Positions 1 to 7,729 are shown, counted from the first letter of the stretch. The stretch is DNA of 36,777 nt from Cytobacillus firmus NBRC 15306 (GCF_001591465.1 NZ_BCUY01000040.1:1-36777), one strand, 5' to 3'. Translations and numbers: made by a program. The notes: a model not told the origin generated them from the letters alone.

Positions 1-10
1 TCGGGCCTTT

Positions 11-140
11 ACGGGCAGTTTGACCCCGTTTATCCTCCTTTGGTTCTTCTGAGTCTTGAAGCGGGGTCTTACTGACCGTTAGACAGCGATAAATACTTGA
101 TTGTTTTCCTATTACCCGTTAGACTGACTTATGTACTTGA
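11..140. repeat. Imperfect inverted and direct repeats at left edge
   Basis: The 18-nt stretch at 11-28 (acgggcagtttgaccccg) is an imperfect inverted copy of 62-79 (cggggtcttactgaccgt), matching at 15 of 18 positions. In addition, 76-100 and 116-140 are 25-nt direct repeats on a 40-nt period, both beginning CCGTTAGAC and both ending TACTTGA (19 of 25 match). No coding potential is convincing here. I infer an interspersed intergenic repeat that continues beyond the left edge of the window. Confidence 0.5.
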
Positions 141-177
141 AGAATTACCTTTTTATAAATTAACAGGATGTGTGCCT

Positions 178-780
178 ATGTCAGAAATTGTTATCAGCTT
201 AATTGAATTTTTAAAACAGTTCTCTTATTTTGGAATATTGCTTTCACTTTGCTTTGAATTTGTTCCGGCAGAAGTGGTTCTTCCTTTGGCCGGCTTTTGG
301 GTCTTTCAGGGTGACTTTAATTATTATCTGGTTGTATTAGCAGGCACTGTGGGAGGAACGATCGGGCCGCTGACTTTATATGCGCTGGGCCGATATGGCG
401 GCCGTCCCATGGTTTTAAAATACGGAAAATACTTCTTAGTTTCACAAAAACAGATTGATGCATCGGACAAGTTCTTTGAAAAATACGGTTCAGGGGTCGC
501 TTTCTTTGCCCGCTTTCTGCCGGTTGTCCGTACAGCGATATCGATTCCATGCGGAATGGCCAAAATGAATGTGTGGAAGTTCTCGATCTATACGTTCCTG
601 GCAATGCTCCCGATTACCGCATTCTATGTTTATCTGGGGTTTAAACTTGGCCCTCATTATAAGGAAGCAGAGGAGATATTCAATAGCTATGCCCTTCCTC
701 TAGTCCTGATTATCCTTGCGGGACTCATTATTTTCTTTACTTACAAATTCATCAGCAAGCGCAAAAGCGAAAGTATCTAA
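178..780 (+). CDS. DedA-family (SNARE-associated/VTT domain) membrane protein
   Basis: This 200-residue integral membrane protein belongs to the DedA family, whose members move undecaprenyl phosphate or other lipids across the cytoplasmic membrane. Family hallmarks visible are the N-terminal EFVPAE...PLAG segment at about residues 27-39, the glycine-rich GTVGGTIG stretch near 55-62, and the signature ARFLPVVR at 111-118 followed by the membrane segment that starts at the GMAKM turn. Hydrophobic segments lie at about 16-46, 50-70, 131-155 and 172-188, and the C-terminus is basic. The ATG at 178 was chosen over an upstream in-frame start at 97 because the family begins close to the first helix and the upstream part is repeat DNA; its SD (aggatg) is weak. 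It converges on a degraded amj-like gene and ends in a strong hairpin terminator. The family is sure; substrate specificity is not known. Confidence 0.88.
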   Translation: MSEIVISLIEFLKQFSYFGILLSLCFEFVPAEVVLPLAGFWVFQGDFNYYLVVLAGTVGGTIGPLTLYALGRYGGRPMVLKYGKYFLVSQKQIDASDKFFEKYGSGVAFFARFLPVVRTAISIPCGMAKMNVWKFSIYTFLAMLPITAFYVYLGFKLGPHYKEAEEIFNSYALPLVLIILAGLIIFFTYKFISKRKSESI

Positions 781-784
781 ATAG

Positions 785-814
785 AAAACGGCACTGGATG
801 AGCAGTGCCGTTTT
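785..814. terminator. Bidirectional intrinsic terminator
   Basis: A 12-bp stem AAAACGGCACTG / CAGTGCCGTTTT encloses loop GATGAG and is flanked by T-runs on both strands. It separates the convergent DedA gene and the amj-like remnant. Confidence 0.88.
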
Positions 815-815
815 T

Positions 816-1380
816 CTATACAAAAAACTTTGAAGCCCACGCAATATAATAGGCCCCGGGTATAAACATGATCTGTGCAAGGACGGTGCCGGCCAATCTG
901 GAGGTAACCATCATAATCGAAATCCCTTTTAGGTTCGTATATTTGGCTTTTCCATGCACCACATTATCTGACATGACAGAAATTTTCGGGTCGACAAAAA
1001 TAGATAGAAGGATCGTTGCCACACCGTTTATGAGACCAGATGCCATCATAGCTGTTGTTGAGCTATCATGAGTAAGAAGCGAAGCATATAGAGCAGACAG
1101 CACTCCAATTGTATATATGGCGGTTACAAACATGTTGAATAAAAATAGCCGTTTCGGTATTTCACTGAGTTTAAGCCCATCTAAATAGGACATTCTCGGA
1201 AACTTAAAATGTTTGATTGCTGTCTTTGCCGATTTCCAGCTAAACCCGACTTTTAGCAGCGAAGGCACAGAACCTTCTGCATCGGCGAGACGGATAATGG
1301 CTCTTGAGAAAATCGCTATGAATGTCGGCAGCAGCAAAATCCCAACGATGGTCCCTATTGTGGATGTCCCCGCTTCATTT
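816..1380 (-). pseudogene. Amj-like (DUF2837) lipid II flippase, 5'-truncated
   Basis: The minus-strand frame encodes about 188 residues that resemble the C-terminal two-thirds of Amj (B. subtilis YdaH), the alternate lipid II flippase of peptidoglycan synthesis, normally about 270 residues. Recognisable family stretches are STIGTIVGILLLPTF, an EGSVPSLL segment, IPKRLFLFNMFVTAIYT, SGLINGVATIL, DPKISVMSD, and the terminal SRLAGT...QIMFIPGAYY helix. The first third is missing. Reading upstream in frame there is a TGA at 1380-1382 and then DNA from a different gene (the VOC fragment at 1381-1547). The only in-frame start inside the remnant is a TTG at 1337 without a good SD. I infer a deletion that removed the 5' end of amj together with the 3' end of the VOC gene, leaving a non-functional remnant. 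Identification rests on recalled family sequence. Confidence 0.75.
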
Positions 1381-1547
1381 CAAGTTATCATATCCTCCAT
1401 TAATTGCTTGATTTTGAACTCCATCAGTCTGGACGGGCCGATATCCTCACTTCGGCTCTTCTATCTCCCAGATAAAACTTTGGAATAAATCTCAGCTGCT
1501 TTTTCCGGATCCTGGAAGTTTAATTCGAACCCAACTACTTTTGCCAT
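1381..1547 (-). pseudogene. VOC-family (glyoxalase/bleomycin-resistance fold) gene, 5' fragment
   Basis: The minus strand carries a strong SD (gcaggagat) and ATG at 1547 opening MAKVVGFELNFQDPEKAAEIYSKV, a typical start for VOC metalloenzyme-like proteins. The frame runs into TAG at 1461-1463. In the next frame the homology resumes as IWEIEEPK-stop-GYRPVQ followed by NQAINGGYDNL, where the family would have WEIEEPKWGYRPV. So there is a one-base deletion after the KV codons, plus a TGG-to-TGA change at a tryptophan. The fragment ends near 1381, where amj-like sequence begins directly. A VOC protein is about 120 residues, so roughly the C-terminal half is gone. Confidence 0.72.
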
Positions 1548-1584
1548 TCTAATCTCCTGCTTTCATCTATTTAATATGTATTTT

Positions 1585-2520
1585 TCAAATAACCATTCCG
1601 AGGACCTGATCCACCAAATCACTATTTTCCTCAAGCCCAACCTTATGACACAGACATGCATGTACTCTTCTGAATTCAGGGAAAATGCATGTCATTACCT
1701 TCATAATTTCAGAGGGTTCCGGGCTGCTGAACCATTCTTCCAGAAGAATCAGCTGCGAGGCTTCAAGTTTGCTCCTTGTTCCTTGCAACCTAGCCCAGTC
1801 TCCAAATGTATTTGGCTGCACCCCTGCTTCCATATGCCATGCAGTTATCATGGATAACCGGAGATTGTCCAGACAGCGAAGAGCATAATATACCTCACCC
1901 CGTCTCACTCGTCTGTATATTTCATGAACATATGCAAAAAATTTATTTCTCCAGCTTTCTATATCTTCAATACCAGGCTGGTAAGTTAAATCCCTTGATC
2001 TTTCGGATAATTCAAGCATTAATCCATCGGTATCATGAACAATTTTAATATTTTGAAGCCATACAGTTGGCCAAAGCTGTTTAGTAGAATAATAAAATGC
2101 ATCAACTTTTAAGAAATTAGTGTAGTGTGCAACAGTATGCGCTGCCCGTAGATTATCTTCGAAAAATAAAACATCTCCCCATTTTTTTGCCCTTTCTCTT
2201 TTATTATGCCTATACTCCTCAAATGCCCCATCTTTTACGACAATCCTCACATCGATGTCTGAAAATAAATCCGTATTGTTTTCTCCAACCGAGCCGCCAT
2301 AAAAAACAGACAATACATTTTGATCATGTATCAAATCCTTTTCAATTGACTGCATTATATTTTCTCTATGTCGCGGAAGTTCAGAATCTCTTTCTTTATA
2401 TTTAGCATAAAACCCCATACACACCTGGCCAACCCCCTTTTTCATTATTTCTTCTAAACTGCTGATTCCACCAATACTATATCGTGTATGTTCCATCTGC
2501 TCACAATAATTTCCTGCCAT
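1585..2520 (-). CDS. Nucleotidyltransferase-domain protein (antibiotic NTase-like)
   Basis: Up to 311 residues. A pol-beta-type nucleotidyltransferase core is visible: FYGGS at about 73-77, and SDIDVRI at 87-93 with the metal-binding aspartates D88 and D90. A helical C-terminal half follows, as in aminoglycoside or lincosamide nucleotidyltransferases. These enzymes transfer AMP from ATP to a hydroxyl of a small molecule; the substrate here cannot be read from sequence. The gene overlaps the upstream membrane-protein gene by 20 nt, suggesting translational coupling. The start is uncertain. The ATG at 2520 has no close SD, and the ATG at 2496, four bases after the upstream stop codon, is an equally plausible reinitiation site. 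Resistance activity is a possibility, not a conclusion. Confidence 0.75.
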   Translation of the reverse strand: MAGNYCEQMEHTRYSIGGISSLEEIMKKGVGQVCMGFYAKYKERDSELPRHRENIMQSIEKDLIHDQNVLSVFYGGSVGENNTDLFSDIDVRIVVKDGAFEEYRHNKRERAKKWGDVLFFEDNLRAAHTVAHYTNFLKVDAFYYSTKQLWPTVWLQNIKIVHDTDGLMLELSERSRDLTYQPGIEDIESWRNKFFAYVHEIYRRVRRGEVYYALRCLDNLRLSMITAWHMEAGVQPNTFGDWARLQGTRSKLEASQLILLEEWFSSPEPSEIMKVMTCIFPEFRRVHACLCHKVGLEENSDLVDQVLGMVI

Positions 2521-3034
2521 CTGCTTTTAAATTCCCCAGCCTTTTAAATTCCTTGCTCAAACAAGCCTGTTTAAATCGTTTAGTCTGTTTAAGACTGTTA
2601 ATGTCAGAACGATTGTCATAAGATAGCTGAATATGAAAATAGTTGATATATTCCAGAATGGCAAAGACATAGATAAAGCCGGCAATCACAAACCCCAGTG
2701 GAACTGCCGGATGCCATATAATGAATGCACCTGGAATCACTGTGATCATGCCCAGATTCCATTTCTTAGAAACCCATAGCCGCTGTACAAGCCTGATTGG
2801 GGCAACTAAGGTATTCTCTCTTTTTAATCGCTTCCATTTTGCAAACCAATAAATGGAGCCCTGAAGCAATATGACCTCCAGCAGCAGAAATGATGACCAG
2901 AAAGAAAACAGTGAATATAAATGGAGATCCGGATAGGTAAAGTTCACCAGGTAACTGATGAATACAAACATGATAAGACTCATTGATTCTCCGGTAAAAA
3001 GATATGAAAGTCTCTTCAGCACTCTATTTCTCAA
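2501..3034 (-). CDS. Uncharacterised four-helix membrane protein
   Basis: A 177-residue protein with hydrophobic segments at about 17-33, 40-60, 94-110 and 112-130, followed by a basic hydrophilic tail of about 45 residues. I do not recognise the family. The start is a TTG at 3034, supported by a strong SD (aaaggggaa) 6-7 nt upstream; no ATG has comparable support. It precedes the nucleotidyltransferase gene with a 20-nt overlap, so the two are probably one transcript. Function is unknown; a membrane partner or unrelated co-transcribed protein are both possible. Confidence 0.72.
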   Translation of the reverse strand: MRNRVLKRLSYLFTGESMSLIMFVFISYLVNFTYPDLHLYSLFSFWSSFLLLEVILLQGSIYWFAKWKRLKRENTLVAPIRLVQRLWVSKKWNLGMITVIPGAFIIWHPAVPLGFVIAGFIYVFAILEYINYFHIQLSYDNRSDINSLKQTKRFKQACLSKEFKRLGNLKADGRKLL

Positions 3035-3055
3035 TCAAAATTCCCCTTTTCCGAG

Positions 3056-3070
3056 TAAGAACTGTTCTTA
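3056..3070. promoter_or_regulatory. 15-nt perfect palindrome (possible operator)
   Basis: TAAGAAC-T-GTTCTTA lies in the 153-bp gap between the divergently transcribed membrane-protein gene and the DUF3231 gene. Position and symmetry fit a dimeric repressor site; the regulator is unknown. Confidence 0.35.
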
Positions 3071-3187
3071 ATGTATTACGAATATTCTCAAAAATAGTTT
3101 CAAAAAATAATAAGTCCCTTCCTTAAAATCGAATGAAATTGAAAATATAGGTAAAACTAAAAAAAATACATATTATGGGGTGAAATA

Positions 3188-3739
3188 ATGCGTAACCCAT
3201 TCGAGGCCATTAAGGAAACCATTAAGAATTTTGCTGATAACGAACCCAAACCGCCGCTGCATGTCGGGGAGGTTATGGATTTATGGACTCTGTATACAGC
3301 ATTCCATGAAGCCCATTCCCTTTACTTTATTGCCTTAAATATGACCACAGATCCTGAGCTGTTGCATACCATCCGCTCTACCATTGAAGGAAGCAGGGCA
3401 GACACAAAAATGATTGAAGATTTTCTGCTTAAAGAAGGGGTGCCGCTACCTTTAACTAATGCAGAAAAACCACTTTCCAACCCGGATTCTGTTCCTGAAG
3501 GTGTAAAGTTAACGGATGATGAAATAGCTAATTTAATATCTGTAAAAATCGCAGCAAGCATCACCTTTTGTGCACAAGCTATGATTAAAACCGTCAGAAC
3601 AGATGTGGGGTTAATGTTATTTTCCTTACAGGTGCATTTAATGGAAATAGCATCCCCCCTTAAGAATTTAATGAAAGAAAGAGGCTGGCTGAGAATCCCG
3701 CCAAGCTATATGCCGCCTGGCACTCCTGAAAGAAATTAA
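3188..3739 (+). CDS. DUF3231 family protein, single domain
   Basis: A 183-residue protein that I recognise as a single DUF3231 unit, a helical Bacillaceae family of unknown function with ferritin-like predicted helices. Characteristic features are the opening PPLHVGEVMDLW motif near 22-33, the KMIEDFLLKEGVPLP segment near 75-89, and the terminal helix pair ending in ERGWLRIPPSY. The start ATG at 3188 has SD ggggtg at 5-nt spacing. A hairpin terminator follows immediately, so it is monocistronic. A two-domain relative lies at 12823-13833. Molecular role is unknown. Confidence 0.85.
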   Translation: MRNPFEAIKETIKNFADNEPKPPLHVGEVMDLWTLYTAFHEAHSLYFIALNMTTDPELLHTIRSTIEGSRADTKMIEDFLLKEGVPLPLTNAEKPLSNPDSVPEGVKLTDDEIANLISVKIAASITFCAQAMIKTVRTDVGLMLFSLQVHLMEIASPLKNLMKERGWLRIPPSYMPPGTPERN

Positions 3740-3749
3740 TACCCGCTGA

Positions 3750-3785
3750 AAGACTGCTGCCTCTGATCACCGGAGCAGGAGTCTT
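3750..3785 (+). terminator. Intrinsic terminator after DUF3231 gene
   Basis: Stem AAGACT-g-CTGC / GCAG-g-AGTCTT followed by TTGTTT. Confidence 0.75.
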
Positions 3786-3857
3786 TTGTTTATTTCTGCC
3801 GATACACGGACTGGCACAAAATATTGTCTTCCGCGTATTCCTATAATGGTGATGAAT

Positions 3858-3977
3858 ATGAAAATACTAAGAACGATCAGAAGTATGATAAAACACGAGG
3901 CCCGGAAATTCTTCGATAACAGAATGGAAAGGAATAAAAAAAGGCTGCGAGCTTCCGGCAATAGCAGGAAGCTCTAA
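3858..3977 (+). CDS. Possible small basic protein (39 aa)
   Basis: A short reading frame encoding about 39 residues rich in Lys and Arg (MKILRTIRSMIKHEARKFF and onward), with a ggtgat SD-like stretch 5' of the ATG at 3858. A hairpin with 8-bp arms GAGCTTCC / GGAAGCTC at 3949-3974 overlaps its last codons and could act as its terminator, although no T-run follows closely. No family recognised; it may be a chance frame. Confidence 0.35.
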   Translation: MKILRTIRSMIKHEARKFFDNRMERNKKRLRASGNSRKL

Positions 3978-4028
3978 TTTGACCTAATGTTTTTTAATTA
4001 CTTTCAAAAATATTTTCTCAAAACAAAA

Positions 4029-4069
4029 AAAGAGAGCAGACCAGTAAAGTTACTAGGTCAACTCTCTTT
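4029..4069 (-). terminator. Terminator of the regulator-kinase-sigma operon
   Basis: Stem AAAGAGAG-ca-GACC / GGTC-aa-CTCTCTTT. The A-rich left flank becomes the T-run on the minus strand, directly after the sigma factor gene. Confidence 0.8.
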
Positions 4070-4072
4070 CAA

Positions 4073-4573
4073 TTAAGCTCCTAATCCCGTCAAAGCTCTC
4101 ATCTGCTTTCTTGCCCTGAAAATCCTGGTTTTCACAGTGGAAGGCTTTAAATTTAGAACGGTGGCAATTTCCTGCTCTTTTAATCCTCCATCAACCTTGA
4201 GCAAAAGAACTTCCTGGTAGTTCAATGCAAGCTGCCTGATGGCTGACTTGATTTCCTTAAGCGCAAAACCCGATTCCACTTCCTGTTCGACATCTTGCCT
4301 TGTAATGAGGCAGAAGCTTTCAAGCATGTCCTGCTCCATCGGCACTGCAGCTTTCCGCTTTTCTCGTCGAATAATATCCAGTGCGGTTCTTCTGGCAATG
4401 ACAGACAGCCATGCCCCTGCTTTTTCTTCATCTATAATTGTTTCCGCCTTCTTCATAGCTTTAATAAACGTTTCCTGAACGATATCTTCTGCAAGATACG
4501 CGTCTCTTGTCATCGAAAAACATATATGATAAAGCCGTTTGTAATGGCAGGAATACAGCTCTGCGATATCCAT
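4073..4573 (-). CDS. ECF-type RNA polymerase sigma factor
   Basis: A 166-residue sigma-70 family protein of ECF size. Region 2 is seen at about 5-70 (AEDIVQETFIKAMKK, then AWLSVIARRTALDIIRRE). A region 4 helix-turn-helix lies at about 113-160 (LNYQEVLLLKVDGGLKEQEIATVLNLKPSTVKTRIFRARKQ). It would direct core polymerase to a dedicated promoter set. The start ATG at 4573 has SD agagggg. It follows the histidine kinase gene by 15 nt in the same transcript. No anti-sigma gene is adjacent, which is unusual for ECF factors; control by the linked two-component system is the natural inference. Target promoters are not visible here. Confidence 0.9.
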   Translation of the reverse strand: MDIAELYSCHYKRLYHICFSMTRDAYLAEDIVQETFIKAMKKAETIIDEEKAGAWLSVIARRTALDIIRREKRKAAVPMEQDMLESFCLITRQDVEQEVESGFALKEIKSAIRQLALNYQEVLLLKVDGGLKEQEIATVLNLKPSTVKTRIFRARKQMRALTGLGA

Positions 4574-4588
4574 AATTCCCCTCTTCCC

Positions 4589-6808
4589 TTACTCCTCTAA
4601 TTTCAGTGAAATGCTCACCTTGAACAAATCACCATCTGTATCTATTTCGAGATTCCCTTCATGAAGGTCAATGATTGACTTGGCAATGGCGAGCCCCAGG
4701 CCAGAACCATCTGTATGCCTTGATTTATCTCCGCGCTTAAAACGCTCATACAATTCTTCACTCTGGTCATCCAGCTCGTATTTTGAAACATTTTTAAACG
4801 TAATGACTGCCTGGCCTTTGACTTTCGCAAGGGCAATATAGACCCGTGAATGTTCCAATGAATATTTAAGGATATTACCTATTAAATTATCAAACACACG
4901 CCAGAGCTTCTGACCATCCACATTGGCAATTGCCGGATGGTCAGGCTTGGTGACGCGGAACTGCAGATTTGATTCCCTAATGGCATTATCATGCTCTGCA
5001 AGCGCCTGCTGAAGCAGCTGGACCAGGTCCACTCTTTCCTTTCTAAGCTCAATATTGCCGGTTGCCATCTTTGAGACCTCGAATAAATCATCAATCAAAA
5101 CTTTCAACCGTTTTGACTTTCGGCCAATAATCTCAAGGTAGGCTGAGCGATCGTCTCCAGAAACATCACCTGACTTCAGCAGCTCCGTGTACGTAATAAT
5201 GGAGGTTAAAGGTGTCCTTAAGTCGTGGCTGACGTTTGTAATAAGTTCCGTTTTCAGCCTTTCGCTTTTTGCCTGTTCACTAAGGGACGTTTTTACGCCC
5301 TGCTTCAACACATTCATATTTCCTGCGAGTGAAGCCAGAACGCCTTTTCCTTTAACCGGCAAGTCCTGTCCCATGTGGCCCGAAGCCAAATCATTTGCGG
5401 TCTCGATAATCCGGTTGAAATAGCCAACACGTCTGATTAGTGCCATAACAAGCGGCACACCTGCAAAAGCTATGACCATTACATAAAATAGGGCTAACAC
5501 CGGGTGGAAGAACATGATAATTGAACCCATCCCCATTCCGAAGATGATTAATAGCACAACAAACAGCTGCGTTCCTGTGCTCCGGTTTAAAAAGGCTTCC
5601 TGGAGGCTTGTTTTCAAACCGCCGGCCGCTCTATAAATCATACTTTTTTTCAAGACTGATTTTACGTTTTCCAAATCCTTACATTCACCTGCAATATATT
5701 TGAGCTGAACAATTGTCAGGCCGCAAAGAACCGATGCTCCAAGGAGAACAATAATCAATTCCATCACACGTGAAAGGATGTTGTAGCTGTCTATAAGAAA
5801 ATCGTTTACCAGAAAAAGCGCCAAAATGCTGCCCATTGCTGATAACCCTAAGAATGTGATTCGTAAATCAATAGGCATCTTATTGTATAAAGGCTCCCAC
5901 CTTTTGATTTCAGCTGACAGTGCCTTTGACTTTCTGCCAGCAATCAATGCAGCGATAACGGCTAAAACAGCTGAACCGCCATAAATTAATAATACAATCT
6001 GTTTTTGCTTGAAATGATTATTCTGGTCAATGAACATATTTGAATCAGGAAGGTTTTTAGCAAGGCCAATTTTGCCCCTAAAGGAGCCTGATTGCGATTC
6101 GACCAGCGCCTGATCAAGCTCCACATATTCTCCCATAATATAATGAAGGAAATAATTTTTATCCATTGTGTAATCTGTATGATATAGCATTTCTTTTTCC
6201 ATGACTTCATCCGGAGATTCATTCTTGGATAAAGTTAAATTGGTGTAAACTTCACCAGAAGCAGTGTCCTCGAAATAATAAGTAAATGAATCCTTATAAA
6301 AATCGTATTGATCACTCATTTGCTCTTTTTCCTTAAAAAACTGTTCAAGTTTTTCTTCTTTTTCTTTCACTACTTTAGGACGGACGTGCTCATCACTTTC
6401 AAAATTCCTGGTGATGTCATCGATTCTTTTGTTCATCTGATCGGTCAGAGCCTTGGCAAATTCATTATTTTCTATATCCTTTGCCTCTTGAATCCTGGGC
6501 TCATATTGGTTTCTAATATTATCAATTTGTTCAGGTAGTGTTCCATAACGATAACGATGCTCATTAATTTCCTCTTCCGTCACCTCTATCGCTTCTTTGG
6601 CTTTTTCTATGGTTACGTTATTCAGTTCAAACAATTCAAGATAGCCGGCATATTGATCCATTTCACTTCTGAACTCTCCAGTGTGAAAGTAATCCGGGTT
6701 TGCATATTCCCTGCCATTAATCAGAACTGACAAAACGCCGCTTGCTCCGAATGCAAATAAAACCATAATCATCGCAATGATGAACCTATTTTTCCATCTT
6801 GTATCCAA
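4589..6808 (-). CDS. Membrane sensor histidine kinase, multi-pass with large outer domain
   Basis: A 739-residue sensor kinase. TM1 is at about 8-30. A 235-residue extracytoplasmic region (31-268) follows, rich in charged helix and probably coiled coil (about 66-165). TM2 is at 270-290, then further hydrophobic segments at about 316-337, 346-369, 414-434 and 437-458. A HAMP-like linker at about 460-515 leads to the catalytic core: H box VSHDLRTPLTSI with phospho-acceptor His528, N box DNLIGNILKYS (640-650), and G2 box GSGLGLAIAKSI (701-712). It would autophosphorylate and pass phosphate to the cognate regulator. The gene overlaps the regulator gene by 23 nt, so its translation is probably coupled to it. 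Since the regulator is frameshifted, coupling may be altered. The stimulus is unknown; the outer domain resembles nothing I can name. Confidence 0.92.
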   Translation of the reverse strand: MDTRWKNRFIIAMIMVLFAFGASGVLSVLINGREYANPDYFHTGEFRSEMDQYAGYLELFELNNVTIEKAKEAIEVTEEEINEHRYRYGTLPEQIDNIRNQYEPRIQEAKDIENNEFAKALTDQMNKRIDDITRNFESDEHVRPKVVKEKEEKLEQFFKEKEQMSDQYDFYKDSFTYYFEDTASGEVYTNLTLSKNESPDEVMEKEMLYHTDYTMDKNYFLHYIMGEYVELDQALVESQSGSFRGKIGLAKNLPDSNMFIDQNNHFKQKQIVLLIYGGSAVLAVIAALIAGRKSKALSAEIKRWEPLYNKMPIDLRITFLGLSAMGSILALFLVNDFLIDSYNILSRVMELIIVLLGASVLCGLTIVQLKYIAGECKDLENVKSVLKKSMIYRAAGGLKTSLQEAFLNRSTGTQLFVVLLIIFGMGMGSIIMFFHPVLALFYVMVIAFAGVPLVMALIRRVGYFNRIIETANDLASGHMGQDLPVKGKGVLASLAGNMNVLKQGVKTSLSEQAKSERLKTELITNVSHDLRTPLTSIITYTELLKSGDVSGDDRSAYLEIIGRKSKRLKVLIDDLFEVSKMATGNIELRKERVDLVQLLQQALAEHDNAIRESNLQFRVTKPDHPAIANVDGQKLWRVFDNLIGNILKYSLEHSRVYIALAKVKGQAVITFKNVSKYELDDQSEELYERFKRGDKSRHTDGSGLGLAIAKSIIDLHEGNLEIDTDGDLFKVSISLKLEE

Positions 6809-7482
6809 TTCCCCATACCACCTTTAAATATCTCGGATTCTTCGGATCGATTTCAATCTTTTCACGGATTTTCCGAATATGTACCGCCACCGTATTTTCC
6901 GCGTTATAGCATGGTTCGTTCCATACCCGTTCGTAAATTTCATCTATGGAAAAAACGCGTCCCGCATTCGTCATTAAAAGTTCAACAATCTTGTATTCGA
7001 TCGGAGTCATTTTCACGGGCTCTCCATTAACACTCACTGCTTTTGCTTCCTTATCCAGCATGAGACCGTTCAGATCAATGACCTTTTTAACTCCTTCAAA
7101 CGTTCCGAATGTCACATATCTTCTCAGCTGCGATTTCACGCGGGCAACCAGTTCCATCGGATTAAAGGGCTTGGTCACATAATCATCCGCTCCCACCTGC
7201 AGACCGAGGATTTTATCGGTATCCTCTGTCTTGGCACTCAGTATGATAATCGGAATGTTTTTCTTCTCGCGAATTTTATATGTAGCCGAAATACCATCCA
7301 GCCTTGGCATCAATCATGACATCTAAAATGATCAGATGCACTTGCTGCTCATTCAAAAGCTCCAGAGCTTCGATTCCATCTTTTGCTTTTAAAACGGTGA
7401 TGCCTTCATTTTTGAGATAAATTTCAATGGCGTCCCTGATCTCTTTTTCGTCATCTACGACAAGTACATTATACTTATCCAT
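6786..7482 (-). pseudogene. OmpR/PhoB-type response regulator, frameshifted by 4-bp duplication
   Basis: Two frames together make one 230-residue regulator, which is normal length. The first frame (7482 down to 7276) holds the receiver start with acidic residues in VVDDE (10-12) and phospho-acceptor Asp54 in LIILDVM. It then reads out of frame and stops at a TAA. The second frame (from about 7313) continues with MMPRLDG, SAKTED and GADDYVTKPF. It then gives a winged-helix output domain (LTPIEYKIVELL-like stretch, NTVAVHIRKIREKI, VWGIGYKMEK). The junction is a tandem TGAT-TGAT on the minus strand at 7309-7316; removing four bases restores the conserved DVMMPRLDG. The start ATG at 7482 has SD aggggg. 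As written, the product lacks its DNA-binding domain. A sequencing error or phase-variable state cannot be excluded. Confidence 0.85.
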
Positions 7483-7535
7483 AATCCCCCTGCTTTCAAG
7501 GTGCTCGTTTTTATATTTTTATACTAAACGTAAAA

Positions 7536-7578
7536 TCTTAACATTAATGTAATAGAAATCTTAAGAATTTCTTAAGAT
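7536..7578 (-). promoter_or_regulatory. Operator-like region upstream of the response-regulator operon
   Basis: A 21-nt perfect palindrome with arms ATCTTAAGAA / TTCTTAAGAT around one central T lies at 7558-7578, about 76 bp upstream of the regulator start. TCTTAA occurs at 7536, 7559 and 7570; the last two are 11 bp apart, the helical spacing typical of OmpR-family binding half-sites. I infer an autoregulatory site. Confidence 0.5.
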
Positions 7579-7605
7579 TGGATTTGTGTTTTCTAAATTT
7601 TGCCC

Positions 7606-7729
7606 GTTGATTTCCTCTCCAGGCACTTGCTTTCCGCGGGGAGGAATGCGAGCCTCCTCGGCTCCGCCTGCGGGGTCTCACACTTCCCTCACTTCCCGCA
7701 GGAGTCAAGCGCCCTCCGCTCCAATCAAC
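7606..7729. repeat. Structured interspersed repeat of Bacillaceae type
   Basis: A 124-nt GC-rich block in an AT-rich gap. Its ends pair (GTTGATT 7606-7612 with AATCAAC 7723-7729). A second stem follows (GGCACTTG 7622-7629 with CAAGCGCC 7706-7713, one mismatch), and the core pairs CCTGCGGG (7667-7674) with CCCGCAGG (7695-7702). I recall near-identical blocks in many Bacillus intergenic regions. The rest of the 7483-7836 gap holds the operator-like site and nothing else I can support. Confidence 0.7.
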
